Assembly: GCA_905221065.1 (NCBI GenBank)
Contig: CAJNBS010000001.1
Coordinates: forward strand, 248,001-312,000
Direction: 5' to 3'
Source: a bacterium
GTDB lineage: Bacteria; Bacillota; Bacilli; Lactobacillales; Streptococcaceae
DNA: 64,000 bases
Shown here: positions 52,058-61,796 of the stretch, one piece after another
Layout: each line of letters starts with the position of its first letter
Numbering within the stretch: the first letter of the stretch is position 1
The notes under the pieces: model-generated
The model's input: the letters and a program-made list of their open reading frames with translations, nothing else
The model's database searches: none
What the model was told of the DNA's origin: nothing
Translations under genes and position numbers: made by a program

Positions 52058-52159
52058 CTTTCATAAAGAATTTTTATCAGTGCAATTTAAAATATATATT
52101 ATACACGGTATAGAATCTGTGATAGACTAGGTTTCAACAAAATGAAAAGAGGTTTTATG

Positions 52160-52708
52160 ATGACAACATTTACAATTCATACAGTAGAATCAGCCCCAGC
52201 AGAAGTGAAAGAAGTTCTTGAAACAGTAGAAAAAGATAACAATGGCTATATTCCCAACCTAATCGGTCTCTTGGCTAATGCTCCTACTGCACTAGAGGCT
52301 TACCGTACTGTCGGAGCTATCAACCGTCGCAACAGCCTGACACCTGTTGAACGTGAAGTGGTGCAAATCACGGCAGCCGTAACTAATGGTTGTGCTTTCT
52401 GCGTCGCAGGTCACACAGCCTTTTCAATCAAACAAATCCAAATGAATGATGACCTTCTTCAAGCCCTTCGTAATCGCACTCCGATTGAAACAGATCCTAA
52501 ATTAGACACCCTAGCTAAGTTTACCTTGGCGGTTATCAATACCAAGGGTCGTGTTGGAGATGAAGCTTTGGCCGAGTTTCTAGAAGCTGGTTATAGCCAA
52601 CAAAATGCCTTGGATGTGGTTCTTGGTGTCAGCCTAGCAAGCCTCTGTAACTATGCCAACAACCTAGCCAATACACCAATTAATCCAGAATTGCAACCTT
52701 ATGCTTAA
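52160..52708 (+). CDS. AhpD-like carboxymuconolactone decarboxylase-family protein
   Basis: The 182 aa helical protein has the AhpD-type redox motif C-x2-C followed by His (NGCAFCVAGH, about residues 75-84). It therefore resembles alkylhydroperoxidase-type enzymes more than true decarboxylases. The physiological substrate is unknown. Two ATGs lie in tandem, and AAAGAGG is best spaced for the second (52160). It is a single-gene unit with terminators before and after. An AT-rich stretch with TATAGA-like -10 sequences lies upstream. Confidence 0.87.
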   Translation: MTTFTIHTVESAPAEVKEVLETVEKDNNGYIPNLIGLLANAPTALEAYRTVGAINRRNSLTPVEREVVQITAAVTNGCAFCVAGHTAFSIKQIQMNDDLLQALRNRTPIETDPKLDTLAKFTLAVINTKGRVGDEALAEFLEAGYSQQNALDVVLGVSLASLCNYANNLANTPINPELQPYA

Positions 52709-52727
52709 TTCATATCTGAACAAAAAA

Positions 52728-52760
52728 TGAAGTCTGAAATCAACGGACTTCGTTTTTTTA
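52728..52760 (+). terminator. Terminator after the AhpD-like gene
   Basis: GAAGTC and GACTTC arms around an 11-base loop, followed by GTTTTTTT. Confidence 0.78.
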
Positions 52761-52819
52761 ATCCCTCATTTAAGCGCTTTTATGCTATACTGAAATTAAC
52801 ATGATTATTGGAGGTTAGG

Positions 52820-53719
52820 ATGAAAAAACTCCCCTTAGTATTTTCAGGTTGTTTGCTAGGTTTGGCAGGAGCTGGAAATCTCGTTTTAGATATGTTGCCA
52901 GTGCTGTCACATATACTGAGTCTGTCAGGTTTGATTTTGTGGATTTATTTTTTTATCTTTCATCTGCTTAATTGGGAAGAAACAAAGCAAGAATTGACCA
53001 AGCCCCCTCTTTTGTCAGGGATGGCGACCTTTCCCATGGCTGGAATGATTTTATCGACCTATGTCTTTCGTGTGTTCCCTCAGTTTCCTCTGGTAGCACA
53101 AGGAATCTGGTGGTTTTCATTTCTCTTGGATTTGGCCTTGATTGCTGGTTTCACTATCAAGTTTGCTTGTCCGGATCGGAGAGTTCATGCCACTCCTAGC
53201 TGGACGGTTCTCTATGTGGGGATAGCAGTAGCAGCCTTAACCTATCCTCTGGTAGGTATTATCGAGATTGCCTATGCGACCTTGAGTTTTGGTTTTCTCT
53301 TGACCTTCTATCTCTATCCCCTTATTTATAGCGATTTAAAGAAACATCCACTCCCTGTAGCCATGCTTGGACAGGAAGGAATCTACTGTGCTCCCTTCTC
53401 TCTACTCTTGGCTTCTCTAGTTCGAGTTGGAGGAGCCAGCCTACCGACTTGGCTCCTGATTGCCATGATTTTGGCGTCTCAATCCTTCTTTTTCTTTGTT
53501 TTAACTCGTCTGCCTAATATTTTAAAACAAGGCTTTCAACCAGCCTTCTCAGCCCTCACCTTCCCTACCATTATCACGGCTACCTCGCTTAAGATGGCTC
53601 AGGGAATCTTGAAACTTCCATTTCTGGATTATTTGGTATTGGTTGAAACAGTTATATGCCTAACTATTTTATTCTTTGTATTAGGCGCTTATCTGATTTG
53701 GTTACGAAAAAAGGTCTAG
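52820..53719 (+). CDS. TDT-family (TehA/SLAC1-like) transporter
   Basis: The 299 aa membrane protein has about ten transmembrane helices and the TDT family pattern LVFSGCLLGLAGAGNL near the N-terminus and PPLLSGMATFPMAGM around residues 64-78. Relatives include the tellurite-resistance/dicarboxylate transporters and SLAC1 anion channels. Pneumococcal homologues are sometimes labelled exfoliative toxin, which I consider a misnomer. The ATG at 52820 has GGAGG five bases upstream. An extended -10 (TGCTATACT) lies near 52787. It converges on serS. Confidence 0.85.
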   Translation: MKKLPLVFSGCLLGLAGAGNLVLDMLPVLSHILSLSGLILWIYFFIFHLLNWEETKQELTKPPLLSGMATFPMAGMILSTYVFRVFPQFPLVAQGIWWFSFLLDLALIAGFTIKFACPDRRVHATPSWTVLYVGIAVAALTYPLVGIIEIAYATLSFGFLLTFYLYPLIYSDLKKHPLPVAMLGQEGIYCAPFSLLLASLVRVGGASLPTWLLIAMILASQSFFFFVLTRLPNILKQGFQPAFSALTFPTIITATSLKMAQGILKLPFLDYLVLVETVICLTILFFVLGAYLIWLRKKV

Positions 53720-53743
53720 CTAGAAATAGCTAAACCTTATTTT
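53713..53743 (+). terminator. Terminator after the TDT transporter gene
   Basis: GGTCTAGCTA and TAGCTAAACC pair around GAAA with one bulge, then TTATTTTTT. It overlaps the stop codon and separates the gene from converging serS. Confidence 0.78.
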
Positions 53744-55018
53744 TTATGGTTTGATAACTTCAGCTCCACCCATGTATGGACGAAGTGCTTCAGGGATTGT
53801 TACAGAACCATCTTCATTTTGATAGTTTTCAAGAATAGCAGCCACCGTACGTCCAACTGCAAGTCCAGAACCGTTCAAGGTGTGGAGCAATTTAACCTTG
53901 CCGTCTGCTTCATCACGGTAACGGATTTGGGCACGACGGGCTTGGAAATCTTCTGTGTTTGAACAGCTTGAGATTTCACGGTAAGTATTTTGCGCTGGAA
54001 TCCAAACTTCCAAGTCGTAAGTCTTCGCAGCTGAGAAGCCCATATCTCCAGTAGAGAGGGCAACGACACGGTATGGAAGGTTGAGTTTTTGAAGGATGTT
54101 TTCAGCGTTGGCAGTCATTTTTTCCAATTCTTCGTAAGATTCCTCTGGTTTGGCAAATTTAACCATTTCAACCTTGTGGAATTGGTGCAGACGAATCAAG
54201 CCACGTGTATCACGACCAGCAGAACCAGCCTCAGAACGGAATGAAGGACTCATAGCAGTGAAGTAGATTGGCAGGTCTTTACCGTCAAGGATTTCATCAC
54301 GGTAGTAGTTTGTTAGAGGAACTTCAGCTGTAGGAATAAGGACATAATTGCTGTCGCTGAGTTCAAAAGTATCTTCCTTGAATTTTGGATATTGACCAGT
54401 ACCGAACATAGAGTCGTGGTTAACCATGTAAGGCGTGATGACTTCAGTATAGCCTTCTTTACCATGCTCATCCAACATAAAGTTGTAGATAGCACGTTCC
54501 AAACGAGCACCGAGACCTTTATAGAAGAGGAAGCGAGCTCCTGTTACCTTACCACCGCGTTCCCAGTCAAGGATACCAAGGTCTTCACCAAGATCCCAGT
54601 GAGCTTTAGGTTCGAAGTCAAATTCGCGTGGAGTACCCCAACGGCGAACTTCCACATTGTCATCTTCATCAGCCCCAACAGGAACACTGTCAGCTGGAAT
54701 GTTTGGAAGAGTCGTTGTAAATTCTGTCAATTTAGCATCGATTTCTGCCAATTCAGCATCCAAAGCTTTGACTTCAGCTGATAGGTTTTGCATAGCAGCA
54801 ATCTTGTCATCTGCATTTTCCTTGTTGCGTTTGGCTTGGGCAATCTCAGCAGAAACTGTGTTACGTTCTGCTTTGAGAGTTTCAACCTTGACCAAGATGT
54901 CACGACGTTTAGCATCGATTTCTTTCATCTCGTTTAAGACAGCAGCATCTACACCACGTGTAGCTAATTTTTCTGCGACAGCATCAAAGTCTGTACGAAT
55001 ACGTTTGATATCTAACAT
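53744..55018 (-). CDS. serS: Seryl-tRNA synthetase
   Basis: This class II synthetase charges tRNA-Ser. The 424 aa protein has the N-terminal tRNA-binding coiled coil (about residues 25-100) and class II motifs. [14 protein letters not shown] and [24 protein letters not shown] (split at about 255-285) are visible, and the C-terminal motif 3 region [10 protein letters not shown] is present. The ATG at 55018 follows AAAGGAG. Longer in-frame reading upstream is the T-box leader and not protein. Expression should rise when uncharged tRNA-Ser accumulates. Confidence 0.97.
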   Translation of the reverse strand: MLDIKRIRTDFDAVAEKLATRGVDAAVLNEMKEIDAKRRDILVKVETLKAERNTVSAEIAQAKRNKENADDKIAAMQNLSAEVKALDAELAEIDAKLTEFTTTLPNIPADSVPVGADEDDNVEVRRWGTPREFDFEPKAHWDLGEDLGILDWERGGKVTGARFLFYKGLGARLERAIYNFMLDEHGKEGYTEVITPYMVNHDSMFGTGQYPKFKEDTFELSDSNYVLIPTAEVPLTNYYRDEILDGKDLPIYFTAMSPSFRSEAGSAGRDTRGLIRLHQFHKVEMVKFAKPEESYEELEKMTANAENILQKLNLPYRVVALSTGDMGFSAAKTYDLEVWIPAQNTYREISSCSNTEDFQARRAQIRYRDEADGKVKLLHTLNGSGLAVGRTVAAILENYQNEDGSVTIPEALRPYMGGAEVIKP

Positions 55019-55029
55019 AAGAACTCCTT

Positions 55030-55212
55030 TATGAAAAAAGCACACCTGACAAAGCGTTGGAGTGGCAGGGCCACGGTTCCATCCAACTTCACAGGTGTGC
55101 ACTTGATTGTGTATGTAATTTTGAATAACGGTAGAATTTCACCTATCCCTCCTATCTGCTCGCAGCACCCGCAGACTTTCTGAAAGAAGAAGATAAGCTA
55201 CTTATCCGTTGT
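55030..55212 (-). promoter_or_regulatory. T-box leader of serS
   Basis: The minus strand carries a T-box core (GGATGGAACCGTGG, plus-strand positions 55071-55084) close to the consensus. It is nested in a terminator hairpin with arms GCACACCTG (55040-55048) and CAGGTGTGC (55092-55100), followed by a T-run. Upstream structured sequence (CTGCGGGTGCTGCGAGCAG) would hold the specifier stem. It senses tRNA-Ser charging. The specifier codon was not resolved. Confidence 0.88.
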
Positions 55213-55216
55213 TATG

Positions 55217-55245
55217 ATTATACTAAAGTTTCTACTTTTTTGCAA
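55217..55245 (-). promoter_or_regulatory. serS T-box promoter
   Basis: On the minus strand, TTGCAA (55240-55245) and TATAAT (55217-55222) have a 17-bp spacer. The -35 lies inside the 3' end of the DUF956 gene. Confidence 0.82.
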
Positions 55246-55603
55246 ATAGATTTTTAAATTTTTGACTAATTGTCTGAATCAGGGTAGGAAGTTTGACGAC
55301 CTTGTCATTGCCCAGTTTTTCGCGAGCAATTTTAAGAATGGCACCTGAATCTTTTGAAGCAAAGAGGAATTTTCCTCTGTCTGTAAAGACTTCGAAGTGA
55401 CGACTGATTTTGCGACCAGTAACATTGGCTCCAATCTGATTGATATGGCTCCAGGGAATCTGGATAAATTGTTCAACGTTGACATCTGGGTAAAATTCCA
55501 GAGCCTGATCCCCAACAAGGAATTTCCCCACTTTCCCAGCTATAGAGAGGTAGGAGGTGCCTGTTGTATTGAGGAGCACTGTTTTGTTAAGAGATTGAGC
55601 CAT
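55232..55603 (-). CDS. DUF956 protein (ManO-like)
   Basis: The 123 aa protein matches the DUF956 family, usually encoded next to mannose-type PTS operons and sometimes called ManO. The GTSYLSIAGKVGKFLVGD-type N-terminal strand pattern and IPWSHINQIGANV are visible, suggesting a small PH-like beta fold. There is no signal peptide or membrane segment. It starts 2 bp after the lysC stop, so it is co-transcribed with lysC here. Its function is not established. Confidence 0.82.
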   Translation of the reverse strand: MAQSLNKTVLLNTTGTSYLSIAGKVGKFLVGDQALEFYPDVNVEQFIQIPWSHINQIGANVTGRKISRHFEVFTDRGKFLFASKDSGAILKIAREKLGNDKVVKLPTLIQTISQKFKNLFAKK

Positions 55604-55605
55604 GC

Positions 55606-56970
55606 TTAGTCTTCCTTACTTTCACCGAAAAAGGCATTGTATAGGGCTTTGATAGCTGATTTTTCTTGGTCTTTATGAACAACAAACATGATAGAAACCT
55701 CACTAGAACCTTGAGACATCATCTGGATGTTGATCTTGTTTTCAGATAGAGCACGTGTCGCAGTAGCAGTTACTCCGATGTGACTCTTCATCTTTTCTCC
55801 AACAATCATAATGATTGAAAGGTCGTGTTCGATTTCTGCATGATCTACTTCAGCCTTTTGCACCAACTGACGCAGGATTTCTTCTTCCTTGATAGGAGTT
55901 AGTTCGCGAGAACGGAGGATAATCGAAAGATCGTCGATACCTGTTGGCATATGTTCCCAACCGATATTAAGATCTTCAAGGATTTGAAGAACCTTGCGTC
56001 CAAATCCAACCTCACGGTTCATGAGGTATTTCGACATGTTGATGCTGACAAAGCCAGAGTCACCAGCAATTCCCACAACTGGGAACTTGTCACTACTATG
56101 TTTTAGAACGATACGAGTACCTGGATGGTCAGGGTTGTTGGTATTCTTAATGACAAGAGGGATTTTTCCACGGTAGGCAGGAAGAAGGGCTTCGTCATGA
56201 AGAACTGAGAATCCTGCATAGGCCAACTCACGCATTTCACGATAGGTCAACTCAGGGATAGAGTGTGGTTGGTGGATAATACCAGGGTGGGCTGCAAAGA
56301 TACCATCAACGTCTGTAAAGTTTTCATAGAGGTCTGCCTTGACACCAGCAGCAATGATAGAACCAGTGATATCAGAACCTCCACGTGAGAAGGTACAGAT
56401 TTGATTTTCCTTAGTAACACCAAAGAAACCAGGAATGACAAGGACTTCATTTGCATTTGTCAATTCTTCAATCTTGTCATAACTTGATGGAATGATGCGA
56501 GCGTGACCAGGTTCACTTGTGACCACAATACCAGCTTCTCTAGGGTGAACATAGCGTGCATCGAGACCATTTTGATTAAAGTAGGCAGCAATCAATTTAG
56601 CATTGTTATTTTCACCGGCTGCTAGGAAGGTATCATAGAGAAATTCATTTTCTTCAATAGGAAGAGTGGCCAAGGCACGGATGCTTTTAGAGATTTTTTC
56701 TAAAACAGCTGGTTTCAGTCCTAGTTCACTAACCATAGCAGCATAGCGGTCGATAATCCAGTTTTGGCTCTTGCTAATATCGTTACCAGCAACATAGTCG
56801 CGGTAGTATTTAATCAAGGCATCCGTTACCTTAGTATCTTCGGCATTGCGTTTCCCAGGTGCAGAAACAACTACAAAACGACGCTCTGGATCGCTTTTAA
56901 CGATGTTTAAAACTTTTTCTAATTGACCAGCAGAGGCAAGAGAGCTACCTCCAAATTTAACAACTTTCAT
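55606..56970 (-). CDS. lysC: Aspartate kinase
   Basis: Aspartokinase commits aspartate to lysine, threonine and methionine synthesis. The 454 aa protein starts with the nucleotide-binding KFGGSSLA motif (residues 4-11), has SRGGSDITGS (about 194-203), and carries C-terminal ACT domains for feedback control (about 300-450). A good minus-strand promoter lies 30 bp upstream and a DUF956 gene follows. It is divergent from fabM. Confidence 0.96.
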   Translation of the reverse strand: MKVVKFGGSSLASAGQLEKVLNIVKSDPERRFVVVSAPGKRNAEDTKVTDALIKYYRDYVAGNDISKSQNWIIDRYAAMVSELGLKPAVLEKISKSIRALATLPIEENEFLYDTFLAAGENNNAKLIAAYFNQNGLDARYVHPREAGIVVTSEPGHARIIPSSYDKIEELTNANEVLVIPGFFGVTKENQICTFSRGGSDITGSIIAAGVKADLYENFTDVDGIFAAHPGIIHQPHSIPELTYREMRELAYAGFSVLHDEALLPAYRGKIPLVIKNTNNPDHPGTRIVLKHSSDKFPVVGIAGDSGFVSINMSKYLMNREVGFGRKVLQILEDLNIGWEHMPTGIDDLSIILRSRELTPIKEEEILRQLVQKAEVDHAEIEHDLSIIMIVGEKMKSHIGVTATATRALSENKINIQMMSQGSSEVSIMFVVHKDQEKSAIKALYNAFFGESKED

Positions 56971-56999
56971 AAGAACTCCTAAAGTAAGTATTTTATACG

Positions 57000-57028
57000 A
57001 TTATAGCAGAAAGAAAGCCTTTTTTCAA
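57000..57028 (-). promoter_or_regulatory. lysC promoter
   Basis: On the minus strand, TTGAAA (57023-57028) and TATAAT (57000-57005) are separated by 17 bp, ending 29 bp before the lysC start codon. Confidence 0.85.
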
Positions 57029-57102
57029 TGAAGAAAATGAGATGCTTTCTAGGACAGAGCGAGTCTTTCTTATCGGCTGAGACACTTTCAGCTGATTTTT
57101 TC

Positions 57103-57131
57103 TTGCTTTCGAGTTTTAAAAAAGATATACT
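57103..57131 (+). promoter_or_regulatory. fabM promoter
   Basis: TTGCTT (57103-57108) and TATACT (57126-57131), 17 bp apart, end 48 bp before fabM. TTTGATAAT directly after the -10 resembles half of a FabT site. A hairpin (TCGGCTGA/TCAGCTGA, 57073-57096) lies just upstream. Confidence 0.65.
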
Positions 57132-57179
57132 TTGATAATAAAATAATTTAAACTGCTTATAAAATAAAAAGGAGTCCTG

Positions 57180-57965
57180 ATGGAACATATTATTTATCAG
57201 CTTGAAGAGGATTTGGCAATCCTTACCTTAAATCGTCCTGAGGTCGCAAATGGATTTCATATTCCTATGTGTGAGGAGATTTTGGAAGCTCTGACTCTGG
57301 CAGAGAAGGATCCAGCTGTGCATTTTATCTTAATTAATGCCAATGGGAAAGTATTCTCCGTTGGAGGAGATTTAGTAGAGATGAAGCGGGCAGTGGAAGA
57401 GGATGATATTCCTTCATTGACGAAAATCGCAGAATTGGTCAATACGATTTCTTATAAAATTAAGCAAATTGCAAAGCCTGTTTTGATGGAGGTTGATGGA
57501 GCTGTTGCAGGTGCCGCAGCCAATATAGCTGTTGCTGCAGATTTCTGTCTTGCAACGGATAAGGCTAAATTTATCCAAGCCTTTGTCGGCGTTGGTTTGG
57601 CTCCAGATGCAGGGGGGATTCATCTCTTGAGTCGTAGTATCGGTGTGACTCGTGCTGCTCAATTAGCCATGACAGGAGAAGCTTTAACAGCAGACAAAGC
57701 TTTAGAGTGGGGGCTGGTTTACCGTGTCTGTGAAGCTGATAAACTTGAAAAGACGAGAGAACAGCTTCTTAAAAAATTGAGACGTGGATCAGCTAATTCT
57801 TATGTAGCTATCAAGAAGTTGGTTTGGGAGAGCCAATTCAAAGATTGGCAAGATTATGCTGCTTTAGAATTGAACCTACAGAAATCCTTGGCCCAGACAG
57901 AAGATTTCAAAGAGGGAGTTCGGGCTCATTCGGAGAGAAGAAGACCGAAATTTACTGGAAAATAA
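57180..57965 (+). CDS. fabM: Trans-2,cis-3-decenoyl-ACP isomerase
   Basis: FabM makes the cis double bond of streptococcal unsaturated fatty acids by isomerising trans-2-decenoyl-ACP. The 261 aa crotonase-fold protein has [13 protein letters not shown] near the N-terminus, the oxyanion-hole segment [12 protein letters not shown] (about residues 57-68) and [16 protein letters not shown] (about 107-122). AAGGAG lies just before the ATG. It heads the fatty-acid gene cluster and is transcribed from its own promoter. Confidence 0.93.
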   Translation: MEHIIYQLEEDLAILTLNRPEVANGFHIPMCEEILEALTLAEKDPAVHFILINANGKVFSVGGDLVEMKRAVEEDDIPSLTKIAELVNTISYKIKQIAKPVLMEVDGAVAGAAANIAVAADFCLATDKAKFIQAFVGVGLAPDAGGIHLLSRSIGVTRAAQLAMTGEALTADKALEWGLVYRVCEADKLEKTREQLLKKLRRGSANSYVAIKKLVWESQFKDWQDYAALELNLQKSLAQTEDFKEGVRAHSERRRPKFTGK

Positions 57966-57973
57966 GAAAATAC

Positions 57974-58014
57974 TTGCACCATTCTTTGAAGTTTGATATA
58001 ATTCTTTTGTCAAA
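57974..58014 (+). promoter_or_regulatory. fabT promoter with overlapping FabT-type operator
   Basis: TTGCAC (57974-57979) and TATAAT (57997-58002) have a 17-bp spacer. The inverted TTTGAT (57992-57997) and GTCAAA (58009-58014) overlap the -10 and resemble a FabT operator, consistent with autoregulation of fabT-fabH-acpP. Confidence 0.75.
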
Positions 58015-58056
58015 TGTTTTGATTGTGAAAGTTTTTTGAAAAGGAGGGAAAAGAGA

Positions 58057-58491
58057 TTGGACTACCAACGAATTAATGAATATTTAACATCTATATTTAA
58101 CAATGTCCTCGTTATCGAGGAAGTTAGCTTGAGGGGTAGTCGTTTCAAAGATATCTCCATCAAAGAAGTCCATACAATCGATGTAATTGGAAAATTCCCA
58201 GACGTGACGCCAAGTCAAGTGTCGAAAGAGTTGATGGTGACTCTTGGGACGGTTACGACGAGTTTGAATAATCTTGAACGCAAGGGTTACATTGAACGCA
58301 TTCGCTCAGAGCAGGATCGTCGTGTGGTGCATCTGCATTTGACAAAGAAAGGTCGCTTGGTTCACAGACTTCATAAACGCTTCCATAAGACTATGGTCGA
58401 AAATATTATCGACGGTATGAGCAAGGAAGAAACTGAAGTTATGAGCAAAGGTTTGATTAAACTTTATCAATTTTTGGAGGATTTGAAATAA
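58057..58491 (+). CDS. fabT: Fatty acid synthesis repressor FabT (MarR family)
   Basis: FabT represses the fab genes when long-chain acyl-ACP is present. The 144 aa winged-helix protein has [27 protein letters not shown] split over the recognition helices (about residues 48-75) and the wing [15 protein letters not shown]. The start is a TTG at 58057, with AAGGAGG about ten bases upstream. Reading from further upstream would run into the ribosome site. Its stop overlaps the fabH start by one base. Confidence 0.95.
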   Translation: MDYQRINEYLTSIFNNVLVIEEVSLRGSRFKDISIKEVHTIDVIGKFPDVTPSQVSKELMVTLGTVTTSLNNLERKGYIERIRSEQDRRVVHLHLTKKGRLVHRLHKRFHKTMVENIIDGMSKEETEVMSKGLIKLYQFLEDLK

Positions 58492-59465
58492 TGGCTTTTG
58501 CAAAAATAAGCCAGGTTGCTCATTATGTGCCAGAGCAAGTGGTTACAAATCATGATTTGGCTCAGATTATGGATACCAATGATGAGTGGATTTCAAGTCG
58601 GACGGGAATACGACAAAGGCATATTTCAAGAACAGAATCTACTAGTGATTTGGCTACAGAAGTTGCCAAGAAACTGATGGAAAAAGCTGGAATCACAGGG
58701 GGAGAGCTGGATTTTATCATCCTAGCTACCATTACTCCAGATTCGATGATGCCCTCTACAGCTGCTCGTGTCCAAGCTAATATTGGTGCCAATAAGGCCT
58801 TTGCTTTTGACCTAACAGCTGCTTGTAGTGGATTTGTATTTGCTCTTTCAACTGCTGAAAAGTTTATCGCTTCTGGTCGCTTTCAAAAAGGCTTGGTGAT
58901 TGGTAGTGAAACCCTCTCTAAAGCAGTCGATTGGTCAGACCGATCAACAGCTGTTTTGTTTGGAGATGGTGCTGGCGGAGTTTTGCTAGAAGCTAGCGAG
59001 CAAGAGCATTTCTTGGCTGAGAGTCTCAATAGCGATGGAAGTCGCAGCGAGTGTCTGACTTATGGACATTCAGGTCTACATTCTCCATTTTCAGATCAAG
59101 AAAATGCAGATTCATTTTTGAAGATGGATGGACGCGCAGTCTTTGATTTTGCCATTCGAGATGTAGCCAAGTCTATCAAACAGACTATTGATGAATCTCC
59201 TGTAGAGGCGACAGACTTGGATTATTTGCTACTTCATCAGGCCAATGACCGTATCTTGGATAAGATGGCTAGAAAAATCGGTGTCGACCGAGCTAAACTT
59301 CCAGCCAATATGATGGAATATGGCAATACTAGTGCAGCCAGTATCCCGATTTTACTTTCAGAGTGTGTAGAACAAGGTCTCATCCCTTTAGATGGTAGCC
59401 AGACTGTTCTTCTATCAGGCTTCGGTGGAGGCTTGACCTGGGGCACGCTCATTCTTACAATTTAG
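58491..59465 (+). CDS. fabH: 3-oxoacyl-ACP synthase III (KAS III)
   Basis: FabH condenses acetyl-CoA with malonyl-ACP to start fatty acid chains. The 324 aa thiolase-fold protein has the catalytic triad Cys112 ([11 protein letters not shown]), His249 (LLLHQAN) and Asn279 (EYGNTSAAS). It is co-translated with fabT and followed by acpP after 58 bp with its own AAGGAG site. Confidence 0.97.
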   Translation: MAFAKISQVAHYVPEQVVTNHDLAQIMDTNDEWISSRTGIRQRHISRTESTSDLATEVAKKLMEKAGITGGELDFIILATITPDSMMPSTAARVQANIGANKAFAFDLTAACSGFVFALSTAEKFIASGRFQKGLVIGSETLSKAVDWSDRSTAVLFGDGAGGVLLEASEQEHFLAESLNSDGSRSECLTYGHSGLHSPFSDQENADSFLKMDGRAVFDFAIRDVAKSIKQTIDESPVEATDLDYLLLHQANDRILDKMARKIGVDRAKLPANMMEYGNTSAASIPILLSECVEQGLIPLDGSQTVLLSGFGGGLTWGTLILTI

Positions 59466-59523
59466 GTAATCATGTGGTGAACACATTGTTATAAAAAACT
59501 ATTTATTTTAAAGGAGTCCTATC

Positions 59524-59748
59524 ATGGCAGTATTTGAAAAAGTACAAGAAATTATCGTTGAAGAACTTGGAAAAGACGCATCAGAAGTAACACTTGAATC
59601 AACTTTTGATGACTTGGACGCAGATTCATTGGACTTGTTCCAAGTAATCTCAGAAATCGAAGATGCTTTTGATATCCAAATCGAAGCAGAAGATGACTTG
59701 AAAACAGTTGGTGACTTGGTTGCCTACGTTGAAGAGCAAACAAAATAA
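59524..59748 (+). CDS. acpP: Acyl carrier protein
   Basis: The 74 aa acidic four-helix protein carries growing acyl chains on phosphopantetheine attached to Ser35 in the DADSLDLFQ motif. The size and the C-terminal [12 protein letters not shown] are typical. AAAGGAG precedes the ATG. A hairpin terminator follows, so the fabK operon relies on its own FabT-controlled region. Confidence 0.97.
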   Translation: MAVFEKVQEIIVEELGKDASEVTLESTFDDLDADSLDLFQVISEIEDAFDIQIEAEDDLKTVGDLVAYVEEQTK

Positions 59749-59764
59749 GCAGAATATAAGATAG

Positions 59765-59798
59765 AAGGAGTAGGGAAACCCGCTCCCTCTTGTTTAGG
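59765..59798 (+). terminator. acpP terminator or attenuator
   Basis: GGAGTAGGG and CCCGCTCC pair around AAA, followed by CTCTTGTTT. The T-run is imperfect. Confidence 0.65.
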
Positions 59799-59802
59799 CA
59801 AT

Positions 59803-59819
59803 AGTTTGATTTTCAAATT
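59803..59819. promoter_or_regulatory. FabT operator before fabK
   Basis: AGTTTGATTTTCAAATT is a 17-bp near-perfect palindrome that matches the known FabT site pattern (TTTGATTATCAAA core) with one change. It lies 47 bp before fabK. Confidence 0.85.
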
Positions 59820-59865
59820 ATGACAGTATCGAACTATTACGTAAGCAAGAAATGATGGAGGCACT

Positions 59866-60840
59866 ATGAAAACGCGTATTACAGAATTATTGAACATTGA
59901 TTATCCTATTTTCCAAGGAGGGATGGCTTGGGTTGCTGATGGTGATTTGGCAGGGGCTGTTTCCAAGGCTGGAGGACTAGGCATTATCGGCGGGGGAAAT
60001 GCCCCTAAAGAAGTTGTCAAGGCTAATATTGATAAGATCAAATCATTGACGGATAAACCCTTTGGTGTCAACATCATGCTCTTGTCTCCCTTTGTGGAAG
60101 ATATTGTGGATCTCGTTATCGAGGAAGGTGTTAAGGTGGTTACAACAGGAGCAGGAAATCCTGGTAAATACATGGAACGCTTCCATGAAGCTGGCATTAC
60201 AGTGATTCCTGTTGTGCCAAGTGTGGCTCTAGCTAAACGTATGGAAAAAATCGGTGCGGACGCTATCATTGCAGAAGGAATGGAAGCTGGGGGGCATATC
60301 GGTAAATTAACAACTATGACCTTGGTGCGTCAGGTAGCTGCAGCTGTATCTATTCCTGTTATTGCTGCAGGAGGGATTGCAGATGGTGAAGGTGCTGCCG
60401 CTGGCTTTATGCTAGGTGCAGAGGCTGTTCAGGTTGGGACACGTTTTGTCGTTGCAAAAGAGTCTAATGCCCATCCGAATTATAAGGCCAAGATTTTAAA
60501 AGCGAGAGATATTGATACTACGATTTCAGCTCAACACTTTGGACATGCTGTTCGTGCTATTAAAAATCAGTTGACTCGTGATTTTGAAAAAGCTGAGAAA
60601 GATGCCTTTAAACAAGAAAATCCTGATTTGGAAATCTTTGAACAAATGGGAGCAGGTGCCCTAGCCAAAGCAGTTGTTCACGGAGATGTGGATGGCGGAT
60701 CTGTCATGGCAGGTCAAATTGCGGGGCTTGTTTCCAAAGAAGAAACAGCTGAAGAAATACTAAAAGATTTGTACTACGGAGCTGCTAAGAAAATTCAAGA
60801 AGAAGCCTCTCGTTGGGCAGGAGTTGTAAGAAATGACTAA
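59866..60840 (+). CDS. fabK: Enoyl-ACP reductase II
   Basis: FabK is the FMN-dependent, triclosan-insensitive enoyl-ACP reductase of streptococci. The 324 aa TIM-barrel protein has IFQGGMAWVAD near the N-terminus, VSKAGGLGIIGGGN (about residues 33-46) and the flavin-binding AAGGIADG (about residues 167-174). A GGAGG site precedes the ATG. It overlaps fabD by 8 bp and opens the second fab operon under a FabT operator. Confidence 0.97.
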   Translation: MKTRITELLNIDYPIFQGGMAWVADGDLAGAVSKAGGLGIIGGGNAPKEVVKANIDKIKSLTDKPFGVNIMLLSPFVEDIVDLVIEEGVKVVTTGAGNPGKYMERFHEAGITVIPVVPSVALAKRMEKIGADAIIAEGMEAGGHIGKLTTMTLVRQVAAAVSIPVIAAGGIADGEGAAAGFMLGAEAVQVGTRFVVAKESNAHPNYKAKILKARDIDTTISAQHFGHAVRAIKNQLTRDFEKAEKDAFKQENPDLEIFEQMGAGALAKAVVHGDVDGGSVMAGQIAGLVSKEETAEEILKDLYYGAAKKIQEEASRWAGVVRND

Positions 60841-61756
60841 AACAGCCTTTTTATTTGCAGGCCAAGGTGCCCAGTATTTAGGGATGGGACGGGACCTTTA
60901 TGATCAGTATCCGATTGTCAAAGAAACGATTGATCAAGCGAGTCAGGTTCTTGGTTATGATTTGCGTAATCTCATCGATACAGAAGAAGAAAAACTCAAT
61001 CAGACCCGCTATACGCAACCAGCCATTTTAGCGACTTCAGTTGCTTTCTACCGTTTATTGCAAGAGAATGGCTATCAGCCTGATATGGTTGCTGGTTTGT
61101 CTCTTGGAGAATACTCTGCCTTGGTGGCCAGCGGTGCCTTGCATTTTGAAGATGCGGTTTCCTTGGTAGCCAAGCGTGGAGCCTATATGGAAGAAGCAGC
61201 TCCTGCTGGATCTGGCAAGATGGTGGCTGTTCTCAATACGCCAGTAGAGGTCATTGAGGAAGCCTGTCGAAAAGCTTCTGAACTTGGAGTGGTTACCCCA
61301 GCCAACTATAATACACCTGCACAAATCGTGATTGGTGGAGAAGTGGCTGCGGTTGACCGAGCTGTCGAACTCTTGCAGGAAGCTGGTGCCAAACGCTTGA
61401 TTCCTCTCAAGGTTTCAGGTCCCTTTCATACCGCTCTCCTTGAGCCTGCTAGCCAGAAACTAGCTGAAACTCTAGCTCAGGTAAGTTTTTCAGATTTTAC
61501 TTGTCCCCTAGTTGGCAATACAGAAGCTACTGTCATGCAAAAAGAAGATATTGCTCAACTTTTGACGCGTCAGGTCAAGGAACCAGTTCGTTTTTATGAA
61601 AGTATTGCAGTTATGCAAGAAGCAGGCGTAACCAACTTTATCGAGATCGGACCGGGGAAAGTCTTGTCAGGCTTTGTCAAAAAAATTGATAAGACAGCTA
61701 AACTAGCAACTGTTGAAGATCAGGCTAGCTTGGAAACCTTGCTAGAAAACAAGTAA
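60833..61756 (+). CDS. fabD: Malonyl-CoA-ACP transacylase
   Basis: FabD loads malonyl groups from CoA to ACP. The 307 aa protein starts with FLFAGQGAQY (residues 6-15), has the nucleophile Ser90 in GLSLGEYSAL, and the catalytic His in VSGPFHTALL. It is translationally coupled to fabK by an 8-bp overlap. fabG follows 40 bp later with its own ribosome site. Confidence 0.97.
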   Translation: MTKTAFLFAGQGAQYLGMGRDLYDQYPIVKETIDQASQVLGYDLRNLIDTEEEKLNQTRYTQPAILATSVAFYRLLQENGYQPDMVAGLSLGEYSALVASGALHFEDAVSLVAKRGAYMEEAAPAGSGKMVAVLNTPVEVIEEACRKASELGVVTPANYNTPAQIVIGGEVAAVDRAVELLQEAGAKRLIPLKVSGPFHTALLEPASQKLAETLAQVSFSDFTCPLVGNTEATVMQKEDIAQLLTRQVKEPVRFYESIAVMQEAGVTNFIEIGPGKVLSGFVKKIDKTAKLATVEDQASLETLLENK

Positions 61757-61796
61757 TCCCTTCTCCCATAAATACAGGAGGAAACAGGAGAAAAGA

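Noticed and set aside
57072..57102. Hairpin before fabM, considered as a terminator
   Set aside because: No plus-strand gene ends upstream of it and the T-run sits before the fabM promoter. Its role is unclear, so it is only noted with that promoter.
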